NCBI GenBank assembly: GCA_003117195.1
Contig: BDSI01000022.1
Span: 130,103 to 194,102, forward strand
Reading direction: 5' to 3'
Length of the DNA stretch: 64,000 nt
DNA from: Eudorina sp. 2006-703-Eu-15
Lineage: Eukaryota > Chlorophyta > Chlorophyceae > Chlamydomonadales > Volvocaceae
The notes beneath the pieces are model-generated. The model had not been told where the DNA came from. It did not search any database and saw only the letters and a list, made by a program, of their open reading frames with translations. Within the stretch, counting starts at the first letter, position 1. Every line of letters starts with the position of its first letter. Below, piece by piece: positions 62,808 through 64,000 of the stretch. Position numbers and translations under genes: made by a program.

Positions 62808-63895
62808 GGGGGGGGGGTTGGAGGGTTAAATAACAAACAGCCCAGGGGGGTTATAGGAAATTGGTGGACATATTTTTACTGGGTTTGGGGGGGGTGAGGG
62901 CACGGGGTAGGCCGGGATGACTAGCAGGATATGCACCAGGCGGTGGGGGATTGGAATGTCAGAGCAGGGATGCAGAGTTCCACGCATCCTGTAACCTACC
63001 ATATGTGATCACCAACAACACCAACACCAACACCCAAACCCGGGTATCCGGACAAGATGCGCACGGCCTGTCCCGCATACCGTAGTGCATCAGCGCCATC
63101 CAGCCCTACCCAGCCTTCGGCCCTTCCTTCGTCCCGGGCTCTCACCGCGCCTATCGCCCCGCCGTATCCCCACCGGCGTACCAGCCCCCTCCCCTGCGCC
63201 ACCAACACAAACATCACGCCCCCGCATGGCCCCGGCGCTCGCGCGGGTTGCTCTTGCCGTCTCTCTTCCGACCCCCCCTCCCTCCCACCTTCCCTCCCTC
63301 CCTCTCTCCACCCGCTCACCTTTTCGTCGGCGTAGTGCACATAGAAGCCACACACCTTGGCGAACGCCTCCACCAGATCCCCGTCCTTGGCGCCCTGGAG
63401 CAGGAGGAGGGGGGTAAGGAGAATGGGTACGGTAGCTCCCGCAGTTCGCGTCGACCGAGTGCGTGACACTCTCATACCGCGCTGCTGCCCGAGCAGAGGG
63501 AGGGCGAGGGGTCAGCATTTTGCAACCAACTTTGGGTACGATACGAAGGGGAATCACCGAAGCGACATGGTACATGGGAGGGCGGGGACGGCTGCTGGCG
63601 GTTGGCAACGCGGCCAAGCCAGCGTCAGTAATCCCAGGCCGTCGCAGATGCACAGCAGGGGCAGTGTCCACGGGGGGACTGTCGTCTCGGCCTTAGCCCG
63701 CACCTTGTGCGGCCAGTCCTTGAACTGCCACTTGGCGCCCTGCACGATCACCGCGACCACGCGGTCCCAGTCGGGGCTGCCGGCGGGGGGCGGCTTGTCG
63801 GTGACCACGTACTCCACCCCCGGGGATTGACGGTGGGCAGTCCGGCGAAAGGTGACCTGGCTGGGCTTGGGCGCGCCACTGGCGGCTGTCTGCGC
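62120..63895 (-). CDS. CDC73: CDC73 (parafibromin), Paf1-complex subunit, C-terminal part
   Basis: Cdc73 is a nuclear subunit of the Paf1 complex, which travels with RNA polymerase II and supports elongation, histone marking and 3'-end formation. Four exons join in phase 0 on the minus strand: 63704-63895, 63320-63394, 62635-62751 and 62120-62146 (stop TGA), 136 residues. They cover the Ras-like C-terminal domain: DWDRVVAVIVQGAKWQFKDW, GDLVEAFAKVCGFYVHYADE, VSDWNVRTVPLHRESRHKD, LELYRALDVFLQ and the ending AKRSTLAF. The order and the short basic-hydrophobic C-terminus match the family. A donor-like CCAG|GTGACC at the very edge (63997-64000) suggests the next upstream exon. The N-terminal half is outside the window. 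The last exon encodes only eight residues and was chosen by phase and similarity. Confidence 0.92.
62761..62817. repeat. (TG)n followed by a 27-base G run in CDC73 intron
   Basis: A TG-dinucleotide run of about 30 bp is followed directly by 27 consecutive G (62791-62817). On the transcribed minus strand this is poly-C then (CA)n, ending at the acceptor CACCGCCAG of the exon that starts at 62751. It forms the pyrimidine-rich tract of that acceptor and is likely length-polymorphic. Confidence 0.9.
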
Positions 63896-64000
63896 CTGCA
63901 GGGGAGGGTCAGGGTGCGAGGTGGGTGTGGTGTGGCGTGGTGTGGTGTCAGAGCGGTCAGAATGGCACGCGCATGCGGGTGCATGGGGTTGGTCACCTGG

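Overview
The window is nuclear DNA of a green alga, most likely a chlorophycean or volvocine-type species. It is GC-rich. Its genes are split into many small exons with GTRNGY...YAG introns and strongly favour G or C at the third codon position. TGTAA polyadenylation motifs occur, and one gene belongs to the octotricopeptide-repeat (OPR) type that is abundant in these algae. The species cannot be named from the sequence. No bacterial, organellar, rRNA or tRNA gene was recognised.

Layout. Left edge to 4.1 kb (minus strand): the 5' part of the gene for CPSF160/CPSF1, seven exons, running off the left edge. 6.6-8.4 kb (plus): a short OPR-like gene. 8.4-13.6 kb: mostly gene-poor, with one TATA-preceded ORF at 10.84 kb and an exon-like minus-strand ORF at 12.84 kb. 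13.66-45.95 kb: one uninterrupted 32.3 kb tandem array, 94 copies of a 336-351 bp unit. Each unit is laid out as a complete intron (about 95-102 bp, GTAAGT...CCCCGCAG) plus a complete exon (about 241, 245 or 249 bp). The array begins at a 5' splice site and ends at a 3' splice site, and it is followed by splice-phase-compatible unique exons ending near 47.2 kb with TGTAA at 47.355 kb. 47.4-50.1 kb: gene-poor, with one weak ORF. 50.15-56.91 kb (minus): a complete 17-exon KU70 (XRCC6) gene, 712 residues. 58.27-61.24 kb (minus): a complete five-exon gene for a secreted or luminal glycosyltransferase-like protein with a DSD motif. 62.12 kb to the right edge (minus): the 3' part of CDC73, the Paf1-complex subunit parafibromin.

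The exon chains for CPSF1, KU70, the glycosyltransferase-like gene, CDC73 and the OPR gene were assembled by hand. Splice sites and codon phases agree at every junction given. The conserved genes do unrelated housekeeping jobs: mRNA 3'-end processing (CPSF1), double-strand-break end joining and telomere biology (KU70), and transcription elongation (CDC73). They do not form a pathway.

The unusual object is the array. It looks like an intron-exon cassette amplified inside a gene, with nested higher-order repeats: dimers of about 676-691 bp and a pentamer of about 1717 bp. The exons come in three lengths that differ by 4-bp steps, so spliced exons do not keep a reading frame. That argues against one giant repeat protein and for a splice-site-rich satellite or a transcript with another role.
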